A program made the position numbers and the translations under genes. A DNA stretch of 64,000 nt, taken from positions 1,280,001 to 1,344,000 of the forward strand of contig CAIIXF020000002.1 in NCBI GenBank assembly GCA_903813345.2. Direction: 5' to 3'. The notes below the pieces were generated by a model. It ran no database searches. It was not told the DNA's origin and saw only the letters and a list, made by a program, of their open reading frames with translations. The DNA is from Owenia fusiformis. Taxonomy: Eukaryota; Annelida; Polychaeta; Sabellida; Oweniidae. The number at the start of each line of letters is the position of its first letter. The stretch's first letter is position 1. Positions 1 to 12,579 of this stretch are shown piece by piece.

Positions 1-332
1 TCAAAATCCAAACCAAATAACTAGTGTTACAGACTCTGATTCCATGTTAATCAAAATAGTTAGTGTTACTGTTTATACTTCTGTTCATTATGTATTAGCA
101 TGTTGCTTTATTACGTTGATATGCTCAGTGAAACCCCATCTTAAGTTACCCTTCTCCTTACGAGAATCTAACTGGCATTCAGAACTCGATATCCCAATTT
201 ACTGTACTGCATGACACCTCCCCATAGCACAATGTGACGTGCTCAACCACTAAGTCATATTCCAATGCAGCAATGCCTGAACACTTCTGTTCAATATGAT
301 ATGTTTTCAGTTGCGCACCTGAATACATAGGG

Positions 333-473
333 GTTATGCACTGGGAGGTTTTGGATACAGGGAATATCCCGAGGGATATACAATATATCTTCCCGAGGGA
401 CCGAAAGGACCAAGGGAAGATATATTGTATATCCCAAGGGATATTTCCTGTATCCAAACCGACCGTGCATAAC
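333..473. repeat. Near-perfect palindrome (foldback element)
   Basis: The two arms are inverted copies running from GTTATGCAC at 333 to GTGCATAAC ending at 473, around a centre near 405. The predicted hairpin stem is about 65 bp. Open frames crossing it are products of the palindrome and are not genes. It looks like a small foldback or MITE-type insertion; no clear target duplication was found. Confidence 0.6.
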
Positions 474-860
474 TGTTGTATTCCATACCTGATGAGGTTT
501 GAAATAATAAGCCAAAATATGTTATCATTTTCAAAAAAATTCAAATTTTATCCAAATTTGTTTTCAATTTTTTTCAAAAATGATGGAAATTTGTTTTCAA
601 AATTGTTTTCACATTTTTTTGCATAATTTTTTTTTCCAAATTTTTTTTCACATTTTTTACAAAAATTTTTTACATAATTTTTTTCCACAATTTTTTTTCA
701 ACTTTTTATTTTCAATTTTTTCCCGAATTAAAAAAAAATTTCAAATTTATATGTCCCGGAGCTCCGTTGGAGCGGGACATACGAAAAATATTTGCCCGGA
801 TATGGAATATATTCCCGGTTGATATGTCCCTGAAACCTCATCAGGTATGGAATACAATGT
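474..860. repeat. AT-rich element with 25-bp inverted ends
   Basis: A 25-bp sequence at about 476-500 recurs inverted at about 834-858. Between them lies very T-rich DNA made of short TTTTTTCA-type repeats, plus a small hairpin at 752-781 with GC-rich arms. The structure suggests a nonautonomous DNA element abutting the palindrome to its left. No coding potential is visible. Confidence 0.4.
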
Positions 861-1810
861 CACATCCCTACTATTTTCAGTTGAAGAAAACAAAGATGAA
901 AAGTTTCATCTACAAATAATTGGTTTTACATGCACCCTTTTCGCATTCAGTCTTAATTCATTCACACATGGATAATTAGTCCATTTCATTCATTTGAATT
1001 TCCATCATTGTATCCACCACCACTGTAAATTCAACATTCTTAAATATTCTTGCTTTATATTTCGTGCATATAACCAATAATCAAGTTTCACTTTCGCAAT
1101 AAAAATACCAGATATCTCCATGCAGACAAGTTTTACACTAAGGGCATAGCAAAGGAGACATTCGGTGAAGCATTACGAGAGTTCCAGCAATCTATGGTAA
1201 TCATATTCGGGCAAGCAGTAACTTGCATGATCATAGATTCGCGGCCAAAACTATCAAACTTCTTACTCAAGTGCTTCTGCGTGACACAACTTGAACTATA
1301 CTTCAAAGTGGTATATGCAACATAAGCAATTTGATTCGCAAAAACCATCCATATAGGCATCTCAAAATCACAATATCCAAATTCTCATATGTCATCTTCA
1401 CATCGAATCCTTTAATTACATCTTATCTAATCCAATTTCCCTACCATCAAACGGAATCTATTCCTCATATATACCCGCGCATGTGCATGGAAAAAATTCA
1501 ATTCAATTCAAACCATACGACATCCATGCAAAAATCAAGTTTAAAACAAACGCATGTTTTTATGTTTTTCATGTTTTACTTAAAAATTGTGTCCATCTGT
1601 AGCAGAGTAATGAATAAAAATCATGTCAATATGATACTACTCTCCATTGCCAGGACTTGCGAATGTAGTTTCGATGTAAAAATCTAGGTGATTAAAATCA
1701 AAATCTCGAGTTTGTTTTTGTATAATGTTTATGCATTCTCACGAACGGTTACCCGTACTTTGCACAACATCCATTATTCGAATATCATAAAACAAAAATT
1801 ATATTATAAT
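861..1810. other. No gene recognised
   Basis: AT-rich sequence with short open frames only, none with a recognisable domain or convincing codon pattern. Confidence 0.4.
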
Positions 1811-1812
1811 TA

Positions 1813-2786
1813 CAGTGCGTATCAAAAACGCAACAGATTGTTATCTTGTAAAAGCACAAAACCAGTGATAACAGCATTGATTTCATTCAATGCACCATAA
1901 AGCCACGTGTCTCCTCTTTACAATGATATATCATTCATTGATATTTGGTCATGGTTGGGTGAGTAATCATTCCATTTGCAAAGTGGGCCAAAATTAGCTT
2001 CGGGCAAAGTTATAAACATTGCAAAAGTCAGTGTACGGAGCCCGATGCAATATTGGAAGAAAACATAAAACCAATGCTGACTGCATCCTTTGAATTCAAT
2101 GTACCAAAAGCCAAATTACTTCTCTTTGTAATGGAATATCATTCATTCACAGGTAGTCATCTCTGGCCGAATAATCATTAATTTTGCAAAGTGGGGCACA
2201 TTTCAGCTCGGACCCAAGTTTAAAACATTGCAAAAGTCAGTACAAGGGGCATAGGGGCTTTTGGAAGAAAGTGTGACAGGTATGGCAGAGACAGTAAAGT
2301 GTTCATACCCATCCTCTTGCAAGAAAACATCCTATACCCCTCCGAATTGCCACCACTTCCTTACACATAAAGATGCGCTCATATGTCCACGTCATGCATG
2401 GTTCAGCCCTGAATCATGTGTGGGTTACAGCAAAAAAGCAGCCCATTGGCAAATCTTTATCGAGGTTTTGCAATATCTGGTGGAGGAATTGTGGGCACAG
2501 ATGTTCCTGAGATAGCTTCAAAAGAAAAAGTCACAACAATTCAAGTCAGGGGAACTTCCATTGGCACTGATTTTTCAATATCTAAAACTTGGTGCAGAGC
2601 CGATTTTGACCCACTGTGCAAATAGAAGGATTTCTCACCCAACCATTACCACATGTGAATGAATGACATATCATTACAAAGAGGAGAGACGTGGCTTTAT
2701 TGTACCTTAAATGAAATTGATGTAGTCATCACTAGTTTTGTGATTTTACGAGATAACTACTTGTTGCGTTTTTTTTATACGCCCTG
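1813..2786. mobile_element. Mariner-type nonautonomous element with long inverted ends
   Basis: The left end reads CAGTGCGTATC and the right end, reverse complemented, CAGGGCGTAT. Both are flanked by TA (1811-1812 and 2787-2788), the target duplication of Tc1/mariner elements. The inverted ends remain similar for about 190 bp. The left end is followed by a second diverged direct copy of its inner part (about 2050-2235). No transposase is recognisable, so it would depend on a related element. Confidence 0.6.
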
Positions 2787-2789
2787 TAT

Positions 2790-3490
2790 AACATGTACGT
2801 TCTATTTTGCTGACAAGTTTCCCATTCACAATCTAGTTTGTCAAATCACTCATATCAATTTTCCAATGATCCACACTAGTGAAAACAAACTTTTTCTACT
2901 GATTTTATCTCTAGTAGGTCTATTTCCACCAAACGTTTTATCAACGCATAAAATTACCAATAGGAATAGTTCAATATTCATTCGTATGTGTCTCAATGCT
3001 TGATTACTGGGTGCGTATAAAAATGATACACACTAATGATGTTGCTATTAGTTCAATAGCTGTGTTTATCCTACACACTGGTGTTAACTTTTCCTTGCGA
3101 AGTTAGCGTCGAGATTACAACGTAATCCAATTGTGGTGTTGTTAGTCTGAATTTGGTGAAAATAAACGATAATATTATCCAAATTGGAAAATTCAGACAT
3201 AAAACCACATATTCCAACGCTACGCACTGGTTGCGATCGGGTAAGATTGGTAAGACTGATTGTATTACACTAAACAAACAATCACATGTAATGTTCACAA
3301 GAACGAGTCTTTATGACGCCAAGTTCCAACAATGATTTGCAATTTCCCACACTGGTGAGAATAAAATTCAACTATCGACCTAGGTATTTCCAACACTGCA
3401 GATCACTTCGCAGATCAATGTGCTTTTAAAAGCACCAATACATCTGTCTCAACCAACGATCGGACTGATGTTTGAGGTAAGACTTTGGTG
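2790..3490. other. No gene recognised
   Basis: Short ORFs on both strands carry no recognisable motif. Upstream SDR exons could lie in or before this stretch, but no glycine-rich TGxxxGIG nucleotide-binding segment could be found. Confidence 0.3.
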
Positions 3491-5078
3491 CATATCTTAG
3501 CCATCGGACTTGGACGGTCTTGTGGACTGGTTGGTTGGAATAAATTGTCAGTCCTTGGTCAACATCATCGGAGATGTCCCATGGTCCGACGCTTAGGAAA
3601 AACACTGGTCTCAACTGTGTTTGCCTCTGCTCGAAAAATACAAAGGAAATATAGTGAATATGTCGAGTGTGGCTAGCACTCAACCTTTTGAAACATGTCC
3701 ATACTATAATATCGCTAAAGCTGGGATTGATATGTTTACAAATTGTGCTGCCCTCGAATTTGGCCAGAAAGGAGTTCGTGTTAATTCCCTTAATCCTGGT
3801 TATGTTCCAACAAATGTATTTATAAGTTCTGGAATGGCATCCACAGACAAGGAGGCAGATCAATTTGGTAAACTTTTGCGTAGTAGTAATTTACAGAAGT
3901 ATCTTCACGAACTAGCAAAAACTATTGTTTAAAATGTGTAAATAAAAATAATAGATTTCAGTTTTTATTTCTTATATATCCCATTGGATTACATGGGAAT
4001 GACGATTTTCAAAAATTCATCAAATTTATCATCAATTTTCGACCTATTGTAATTGAGGGAAAAATTGAGAAAATTTGGAGGTATTGGAAATAAAGTCAAG
4101 TTACGTTTCCATCAATATTATAAGTTATTTCATCGCCGGTTAGTAAATAAAAATTCAAACGTAAAGAGGCTTTAACACGTAGTTCAATGGAGAAAAAAGG
4201 TTGCCAAACTTATGGAGGGGAGCGTAGCTTGAGCTAATAATGAACAACATTAAGTACATTGTGGCTATCTTGGGGAGGTCTGGATTTGAATCAGAATGAA
4301 GAGGTGTCAAGTCATTGGTTCAACGAGGCCTTCTTTTGTAAGGGTGAGAGGTTGTTACCTCCAAATTTCATAAAGTTGTGCTTTAAAAGTCAAATCTTCT
4401 TTGAAATCTAATAATTTGGATGATATTTGAATTTCAGTTGTAATATATTTGTTAAGTTATATGCACGCCCAGTGATCAGAAAAACGGGTTGGAGGGGGAG
4501 GGGAGGTAATTTCTTCTAGAAAATTCAACAAATCTGAAGATTTATTTTTTTCAAAAAAAGGTTTTCTATTGAATTGCTGAATGGATAGATGCACAGTATT
4601 GTTAAATATGTTAGGTCTTCTGGTATATTTTCTGAACCGGCATGCTTCTAAAATATGAGATCTACTAAAAAGGCGCAGAACCATCATACGTTCAAGTTAA
4701 TGTTTCTGCCCCCCCCTCCTTCCATCAACGGGCGTAAATTGGGTCTAGGTACGTTTTTGTTCACAGGTACCGACTCTTCAACTTCAACTCAATTTGGTAT
4801 TTCATTACGATTCATAACTACCATTAATAAAAATGATAACACAATTTGAGTCTCTCAAATCACCTATATGTTTTTTTTCTATCTTAGCCAAGGTGTTGAA
4901 GACAGTGACTCCTCTCAATAAAAATGGAACAGCCGAAGAATGGGCAAAGATGATAATGTTTCATGTTTCTGACGATACCTCCATGATGAATGGCCATTGC
5001 TTGGTCCAAGATGTGGGATTAAGACTGACAGGTCTAGACAAGAAAACATTGGAGCGTGCTGCACGACGAGTGCCATAA
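3491..5078 (+). pseudogene. 3' part of a short-chain dehydrogenase/reductase, 5' part degenerate
   Basis: Two exons join in frame: one ending at 3867 (donor GTAAAC) and one at 4888-5078 (acceptor CTTAG, stop TAA 5076-5078). The junction codon G|CC gives ADQFAKVLK. The first carries the SDR active site: an NMSS serine and YNIAK (the YxxxK pair), then VRVNSLNPGYVPT. The second has the usual SDR C-terminal HVSDDTSMMNG segment. Upstream in the same frame, residues resembling LVNNAGDVPW can be read (about 3550-3590). A TAG stop at 3594-3596 follows, and the usual strand between that motif and LPLLEK is missing. The nucleotide-binding N-terminus was not found. Enzymes of this family are NAD(P)-dependent oxidoreductases; the substrate cannot be told. 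It is either a decaying copy or a gene whose intact 5' exons lie outside the window. The last codons start the satellite that follows. Confidence 0.6.
3950..4887 (+). other. Intron of the SDR gene, with a diverged repeat copy
   Basis: This stretch separates the two SDR exons. About 4461-4620 resembles 15331-15500 (same order of CCCAGTGAT-like, TCTAGAAAA and AATTGCT blocks), so both are diverged copies of one interspersed repeat. No other gene is seen. Confidence 0.45.
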
Positions 5079-7860
5079 TTTATAAATACACCGTGGAGTA
5101 AAGAAAACATTGGAGCTTGCTGCACGACGAGTGCCATAATTTATAAATACACTGTGAAGTAAAGAAAACATTGGAGCGTGCTGCACGACGAGTGCCATAA
5201 TTTATAAATACACCGTGAAGTAAAGAAAACATTGGAGCGTGCTGCACGACGAGTGCCATAATTTATAAATACACCGTGGAGTAAAGAAAACATTGGAGCG
5301 TGCTGCACGACGAGTGCCATAATTTATAAATACACCGTGAAGTAAAGAAAACATTGGAGTGTGCTGCACGACGAGTGCCATAATTTATAAATACACCGTG
5401 GAGTAAATAAAACATTGGAGCTTGCTGCACGACGAGTGCCATAATTTATAAATACACCGTGGAGTAAATAAAACATTGGAGCTTGCTGCACGACGAGTGC
5501 CATAATTTATAAATACACCGTGGAGTAAAGAAAACATTGGAGCTTGCTGCACGACGAGTGCCATAATTTATAAATACACCGTGGAGTAAATAAAACATTG
5601 GAGCTTGCTGCACGACGAGTGCCATAATTTATAAATACACCGTGGAGTAAAGAAAACATTGGAGCTTGCTGCACGCGAGTGCCATAATTTATAAATACAC
5701 CGTGGAGTAAATAAAACATTGGATCTTGCTGCACGACGAGTGCCATAATTTATAAATACACCGTGGAGTAAAGAAAACACTGGAGCGTGCTGCACGACGA
5801 GTGCCATAATTTATAAATACACCGTGGAGTAAAAAAAACATTGGAGCGTGCTGCACGACGAGTGCCATAATTTATAAATACACCGTGGAGTAAAGAAAAC
5901 ATTGGAGCGTGCTGCACGACGAGTGCCATAATTTATAAATACACCGTGGAGTAAAAAAAACATTGGAGTGTGCTGCACGACGAGTGCCATAATTTATGAT
6001 TACACTGTGAAGTAAAGAAAACATTGGAGCTTGCTGCACGACGAGTGCCATAATTTATAAATACACTATGGAGTAAAGAAAACATTGGAGCGTGCTGCAC
6101 GACGAGTGCCATAACTTATAAATACACCGTGGAGTAAAGAAAACATTGGAGCTTGCTGCACGACGAGTATCATAATTTATAAATACACCGTGGAGTAAGG
6201 AAAACATTGGAGCTTGCTGCACGCGAGTGCCATAATTTATAAATACACCGTGGAGTAAAGAAAACATTGGAGCTTGCTGCACGCGAGTGCCATAATTTAT
6301 AAATACACCGTGGAGTAAAGAAAACATTGGAGCGTGCTGCACGACGAGTGCCATAATTTATAAATACACCGTAGAGTAAAGAAAACATTGGAGCTTGCTG
6401 CACAACGAGTGCCATAATTTATAAATACACTGCGGAGTAAAGAAAACATTGGAGCTTGCTGCACGACGAGTGCCATAATTTATAAATACACCGTGAAGTA
6501 AAGAAAACACTGGAGCTTGCTGCACGACGAGTGCCATAATTTATAAATACACTGCGAAGTAAAGAAAACATTGGAGTGTGCTGCACGACGAGTGCCATAA
6601 ATTATAAATACACCGTGGAGTAAAGAAAACATTGGAGCTTGCTGCACGCGAGTGCCATAATTTATAAATACACCGTGGAGTAAAGAAAACATTGGAGCTT
6701 GCTGCGAGACGAGTGCCATAATTTATAAATAAATACACCGTGGAGTAAAGAAAACATTGGAGTGTGCTGCACGACGAGTGCCATAATTTATGATTACACT
6801 GTGAAGTAAAGAAAACATTGGAGCTTGCTGCACGACGAGTGCCATAATTTATAAATACACCGTGAAGTAAAGAAAACATTGGAGCTTGCTGCACGACGAG
6901 TGCCATAATTTATAAATACACCGTGGAGTAAAGAAAACATTGGAGCGTGCTGCACGCGAGTGCCATCATTTATAAATACACCGTGAAGTAAAGAAAACAT
7001 TGGAGCGTGCTGCACGACGAGTGCCATAATTTATAAATACACCGTGGAGTAAAGAAAACATTGGAGCTTGCTGCACGACGAGTGCCATAATTTATAAATA
7101 CACTGCGGAGTAAAGAAAACATTGGAGCGTGCTGCACGACGAGTGCCATAATTTATAAATACACCGTAGAGTAAAGAAAACATTGGAGCTTGCTGCACGA
7201 CGAGTGCCATAATTTATAAATACACCGTGAAGTAAAGAAAACACTGGAGCTTGCTGCACGACGAGTGCCATAATTTATAAATACACTGCGAAGTAAAGAA
7301 AACATTGGAGTGTGCTGCAAGACGAGTGCCATAATTTATAAATACACCGTGAAGTAAAGAAAACACTGGAGCTTGCTGCACGACGAGTGCCATAATTTAT
7401 AAATACACTGCGAAGTAAAGAAAACATTGGAGTGTGCTGCACGACGAGTGCCATAAATTATAAATACACCGTGGAGTAAAGAAAACATTGGAGCGTGCTG
7501 CACGACGAGTGCCATAATTTATGATTACACCGTGAAGTAAAGAAAACATTGGAGCTTGCTGCACGACTAGTGCCATAATTTATAAATACACCGTGAAGTA
7601 AAGAAAACATTGGAGCTTGCTGCACGACGAGTGCCATAACTTATAAATACACCGTGAAGTAAAGAAAACATTGGAGCTTGCTGCACGACGAGTGCCATCA
7701 TTTATAAATACACCGTGAAGTAAAGAAAACATTGGAGCGTGCTGCACGACGAGTGCCATAATTTATAAATACACCGTGAAGTAAAGAAAACATTGGAGTT
7801 TGCTGCACGACGAGTGCCATAATTTATAAATACATCGTGAAGTAAAGAAAACATTGGAGC
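5039..7860. repeat. 61-bp satellite, about 46 copies, derived from the SDR gene's 3' end
   Basis: The unit begins AAGAAAACATTGGAGCGTGC, runs through the codons for ERAARRVP and the TAA stop, and continues into 3' flank (TTTATAAATACACCGTGGAGTAA). The first copy is the genuine end of the SDR reading frame. Later copies are head-to-tail with few substitutions. Some units lack one A (CACGCGAG for CACGACGAG) and one has a 4-bp insertion near 6725. The minus-strand open frames reading repeated VQQAPMFSLLHGVF are artefacts of the array. Confidence 0.9.
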
Positions 7861-8067
7861 TGATTGAGTATTAATTATCTAATGATTGGTACAGACAGGA
7901 TTCTTATATCCAAGAAACATTTTATATGTCATTTAAGAATGCTATACTATTGTCTTCACTTTATTGCTATTTTTACTGTTAATGAAAATTGTACGTTTGG
8001 CCCTAAAAGGACATCAGTACAAATAAATCCTATTTTTATATTATATTATATTATATTATATTATATA

Positions 8068-9075
8068 CAGGGTGATCATAAAGTAAGATCAAAAGTGCTC
8101 TAACTTTTGTAAATAGTAATGAACCTGGCTCATTTTTCACAAAACATTGATCTACTAATTATACGTACTTAACATAAATTGTAATATGTTACATTTAATA
8201 TTGTGCGTTCTATGGTAACCATAGCAACCCGTGTCGAAGGTACCGGGAGCAGTCATAAAAGAAGGAAAATATTGCGATGTTTTCTTTCTTAATGGTTTTA
8301 TACTATGGGAATACAAACAAATTCTGTTACATTCAATCCATTTTTTTCATCATTATTTCCTCAAATGTTCATTCTAGATGTCCTTTATATTTGCTATAAT
8401 GTTCAACACATTTTTAAGGACGTTCAATCAAGTTGGGAATCAAGTCCATGAAGGATGTGTTTGAAGCCATCTTCACCAATGACATGCACCCCGTCGAATA
8501 CCACCTTTTTCAGATCCTCGTCTGTCATGGGAAATTCTCCCCATAGTTCATATTTTAAGTCCCCATAAAGTCTCTGTGAGCCATGTCTGGTGAGTAAGGG
8601 CCATACCCAGTTGTTCAAACCTTTAACTTTCCATTTACTTCCGTGTCAAACTTGCTGTATGGCCAGGTACATTATTCCAATGCAGGATGAAGTGATCTAC
8701 AAACTTTGGTCTTTTCTTGAAGTGATCTACCAACTTTGGTCTTTTCTTGAAGTGATCTACCAACTTTGGTCTTTTCTTGAAGTGATCTACAAACTTTGGT
8801 CTTTTCTTGAAGTGATCTACCAACTTTGGTCTTTTCTTGAAGTGATCTACAAACTTTGGTCTTTTCTTGAAGTGATCTACCAACTTTGGTCTTTTCTTGA
8901 AGTGATCTACCAACTTTGGTCTTTTCTTGAAGTGATCTACCAACTTTGGTCTTTTCTTGAAGTGATCTACCAACTTTGGTCTTTTCTTGAAGTGATCTAC
9001 CAACTTTGGTCTTTTCTTGAAGTGATCTACCAACTTTGGTCTTTTCTTGCGAGTGGCATTCAAACGTGTATTCAT
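8068..9075 (-). mobile_element. Mariner-family element relic with repeat-expanded transposase
   Basis: The end at 8068 reads CAGGGTGATCATAAAGTAAG and is preceded by TA. On the minus strand a degraded transposase is readable in two frames. About 9075-8635 contains FILHWNNVPGHTA, matching the mariner HWDNAPxHTA block but with the catalytic Asp replaced by Asn. About 8618-8424 continues with NNWVWPLLTRHGSQ. In front of the HWNN block a 10-residue segment (KKRPKLVDHF) is repeated 12 times by an in-frame 30-bp DNA repeat. The frameshift and lost catalytic residue make it inactive. The 5' end of the element was not delimited. Confidence 0.65.
8689..9048. repeat. 30-bp tandem repeat, 12 copies
   Basis: Twelve nearly identical 30-bp units (GAAGTGATCTACMAACTTTG followed by GTCTTTTCTT) lie head to tail inside the mariner transposase relic. 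Because 30 is a multiple of three, all frames through it stay open, which explains the long ORFs on both strands. Confidence 0.95.
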
Positions 9076-10236
9076 AGACTGGATTAAACGTCAAAAAAGT
9101 GTATTGAACATGATAGCAAAGGATGAGTCTGGGAATGAGTCTGGGTATCGATTTAGAAAATATTGAAAATTCTAATGTCTAAAAAACCAACTCAATCACA
9201 CATATTATTAAACTTCAGTATCTTATCCTTGTTCTGAGATTACAAAATATCAATTTGTGTCACAATTGATGAAGAATATTGGCATCAAAGACAATGCATA
9301 TCACTTTGCCAGAATAGTAAAAAACAATGGAAAATATTAAATGAATAATTTATACAAAAAGTTTGAAACATATCCTCCAAAACATTGCTTTCTTTCTTTG
9401 TATAGACATTGAATGGTATTTCTGGATAAGTGAATTGGTGTTTATCTGGGTAATCAAGGGATTATAGTCACTCAAATATAGTTACTGAGCATCCAGTTTT
9501 GACACTTCAATTGTGTTGGTGAAGTTACACATATTTCAGTCAAATTCATGCTGAGCACAACATTTTGGTTTCAATTTTATAATCTCAAAACATGACCCTG
9601 GTGATAAAGAGTCAGAATCAGTCAATAAACCTAAACCGGAAAACTGTGCTCATTGTGAAAATTAAAAGTGAAGCAACTTCTTTTCTGAAATTCCTTACAT
9701 CAAACAGTCTATGGCATGGGCCATTTTCCACCTCATATTTAGGTCATAGCTTCCATGGGAGAAAAGGCCCAAATGACCTAATTCCATGACCTTAACTAAA
9801 ATTGTAAAATGGCCCGACCTGATTCACTCAATTAAACAAAACATGATTATACAAATTGAGTGTAGATTACTCCTAGTACATGAATATTTCAATATTGTTG
9901 AATCTAGTTATACAGTAAAATTGCAATAGTTGTATATTCATACATATCATCTATCTCGGGTATCAATATTTTAAATGAAGGGCCTTCCTCATATAAAAAC
10001 GAAGGTCATCCCAGACCCAAAGGATAGATTTAACTACATGTATGCATATGTATTGTTGTCATGCCTTTGTTATGGAAGAAATCCCAAGGAACCTATACAC
10101 GCAACTTTCAAGCGTTTTTCTCTTACTAATCCCAGAATATCTGCACTTTTTCCATATTTGTCAAAAATAACAAAGGGCCAATAAATTGTCATTAACAACA
10201 ATCTTTCCAAAATTATAACCATTTTAGGGGCAGAAT
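9076..10236. other. No gene; segments inverted relative to 13.9-14.3 kb
   Basis: About 9704-9732 and 9808-9825 recur inverted at about 13905-13965, and a short block near 9605 recurs inverted near 14180. These look like parts of the same dispersed family as the mariner ends at 8068 and 14649. No coding region is recognised. Confidence 0.4.
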
Positions 10237-11102
10237 AGAGAGATTTCGCACATAAGTGAAAGTACAACTTATACGTATACGTATAACTTAAAGGGTCTTG
10301 TCGAACTATTATATTTACTAAAATCAATTTTAAATTGTACTTAATGGAACATAACTATTCCCGATATAGAAAAGCTCCATCAACTGGAGACTGTGAATGC
10401 ACTGTCATCTGCACGTGTAGATTATGCACATTATAATTAAATGCTTTCTTCCGTGTCATAGTAGTTATAGTGTATTATAAACACGATCCTTTAAAGTGAG
10501 TCATTATCCTTTAAAGTGAGTCATTACATAAACAAGCTGATTATTTCAAAGTTTTCATGATCAGTATAAGTTCAATGAACTTACAAACGGTATAAATACG
10601 TAGATGATAAACGTATACAGTTGGATCTCCGTATAAAGCTTTACCTACATGTGTGTGGAACAATTGACCGCAAGCATTTTAAAAAATTAATTGACTGAAT
10701 AGGAACAATATCCAATCAAATACCTTAACCATCAATTTAAAACACCAATCAAACCAGTGGGTTCTAGCGATTCCTGGAAACGACCCATTCAGTAGCTCAA
10801 CAAATGACATACAGGGTGTTTCATAACGAGCATCTCCAAAAAGTCAATTTGAGAAGAGATGGGTCTATAACATTATGTACTATATATGAGCCTATTTTAT
10901 TCTAGACAAACATATTTGGACCAACTAAACATGCTACAATTCAAGAAAGTACAAATGGCATCCCTTTGACCTTTATTTATTACAGTCCGAGAAGATCTTT
11001 CCTGACGAAAAGCCCACATAATGAAACACCTTGTACGTTTACTTATAAGTATAAGACAGTATACGTTATAAGTTGTACTTTCACGATGTACGAAATTTCT
11101 CT
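10237..11102. mobile_element. Element with about 55-bp inverted ends
   Basis: About 10237-10293 (AGAGAGATTTCGCAC, then AAGTACAACTTATACG) is repeated inverted at about 11036-11102. This gives an 870-bp nonautonomous element that itself carries a nested insertion at 10812-11033. No ORF of note lies inside. Confidence 0.5.
10812..11033. mobile_element. Mariner-type MITE, 222 bp, nested
   Basis: Ends CAGGGTGTTTCAT and ATGAAACACCTTG form inverted repeats, flanked by TA at 10810-10811 and 11034-11035. It sits within the larger inverted-repeat element and so inserted later. Confidence 0.6.
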
Positions 11103-11369
11103 AATGACAATCTCCTTTGCAGTATGATATAATAGAAATGTCATTCATTGAATTTAATAGAGATTTACTTGGAAATGATTCCATTTCTTCTGATAATGTG
11201 TACATATTTTCATCTTATCACTGTTAACAAGTCATTTCTTGCAAATATTATTCTATAAATCTGTTTATCTCTGTTTTTGTGATTATATTGAGGCAACAAA
11301 TAAGCATCTATCGGGGTTTTTAGTTCTATGGAATCTAAACATTTGTACATTGCCTTTCTTTTTGAAGTA

Positions 11370-12577
11370 CAGTAAAACCTGTCTAATCCGAACACCCATG
11401 GGACCAGCCAAAAGCGTTCAAATTGGCAGGTGTTCAAATTTCGAGGATATTGTTGGTCGGGGGGGGGGGGGATTTTCATTGTTCAGTCCACTATATTGAA
11501 CACTTAATACTTAGTCAGAAAACAATACATGTTGTTGATGAGTTTATTATTGTTTCTTGGCACTTTTAGCATGAGCAATATTTTCAATTTTAAAGAATTT
11601 TTCATGAGTGCTCATTCGAGATGATGCATAATCTTTCAAAGTATCAAGGGCATTCAGGATGTCAGATGTGACTTTTTAGGAGGCATTTTAGTGATAGGAT
11701 AGTACGAAGTTGAATTTTTTCTCTTTCTCATGATATAATCTTGTCTGCAAATGTGTCTGTGTTGTCTTTGTGATTATAAAACATTTACTGATTGAATCCT
11801 AGCTATCATAACAGACCCATGGGACATAAAACAGTTAAGACTTGTTCATAATCCAAATCAAAAACATCCAGTCAATTTAAAATAAGGATAAACCAATTAT
11901 CTCCCAGATTCTCACCTTTCTCTTAATCCAAATCAAAAACATTCAGGTAATTTCTAATAATGATAAAACAATTATAATCTTGTTTGCAAATGTGTCTGTG
12001 TTGTCTTTGTGATTATAAAACATTTACTGATTGAATCCTAGCTATCATAACAGACCCATGGGATATAAAACAGTTAAGACTTGTTCATAATCCAAATCAA
12101 AAACATCCAGTTAATTTAAAATAAGGATAAACCAATTATCTTCTTGATTCACACCTTTCTCTTAATCCAAACATAAAACATTCAGTTCTTTTCTCATATG
12201 ATAAACCAATTAACTCCCGTATTCACACATTTCCTGTTGTTTTCCACTATTAGGGATGTCATTGAGACTTAAATAAGTTACTTAGGACAATATTGGTTCT
12301 TTGATTACATTGCATATGTAAAGATAATAAGAACTATAACATTGACTCAATATGTGGCTATTATTGAAATGTCCAGACATTTGATTTCTGATAAAATGTT
12401 CAGATTAGACAGGTCAGTTTTTCAAATCTGGTTGTTCACTGTTCAGATTAGGAGGTGTTCAGATTTCAAGGTTTTTTAACATGGGAGTCAATGGGAGGAA
12501 AAAATGGGACCGAAAAAAAGTGTTCAAATTGGAAGGTGTTCGGATTAGCCAGGTGTTCAGATATACAGGTTTTACTG
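11370..12577. mobile_element. Pogo/Tigger-like nonautonomous element
   Basis: Both ends begin CAGTAAAACCTG when read inward and are flanked by TA (11368-11369, 12578-12579). Subterminal GTTCAAATTGG(C/A)AGGTGTTC blocks occur at both ends. This matches the terminal style of pogo/Tigger elements. The interior has no transposase but contains a tandem duplication with a period of about 238 bp (about 11734-12170). A run of 13 G lies at 11459-11471. Confidence 0.6.
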
Positions 12578-12579
12578 TA

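Noticed and set aside
5507-7027. Several minus-strand ORFs of 77-121 codons with repeated FSLLHGVFINYGT
   Set aside because: They lie wholly in the 61-bp satellite; the frame changes between units and the reading opposes the SDR gene it came from.
5039-9048. Possible CRISPR-like arrays
   Set aside because: Repeats are directly adjacent with no unique spacers, and the genome is animal.
8590-9094. Long ORFs on both strands through 8.6-9.1 kb
   Set aside because: The 30-bp repeat keeps several frames open at once; only the minus frame leading into HWNNVPGHTA relates to a known protein.
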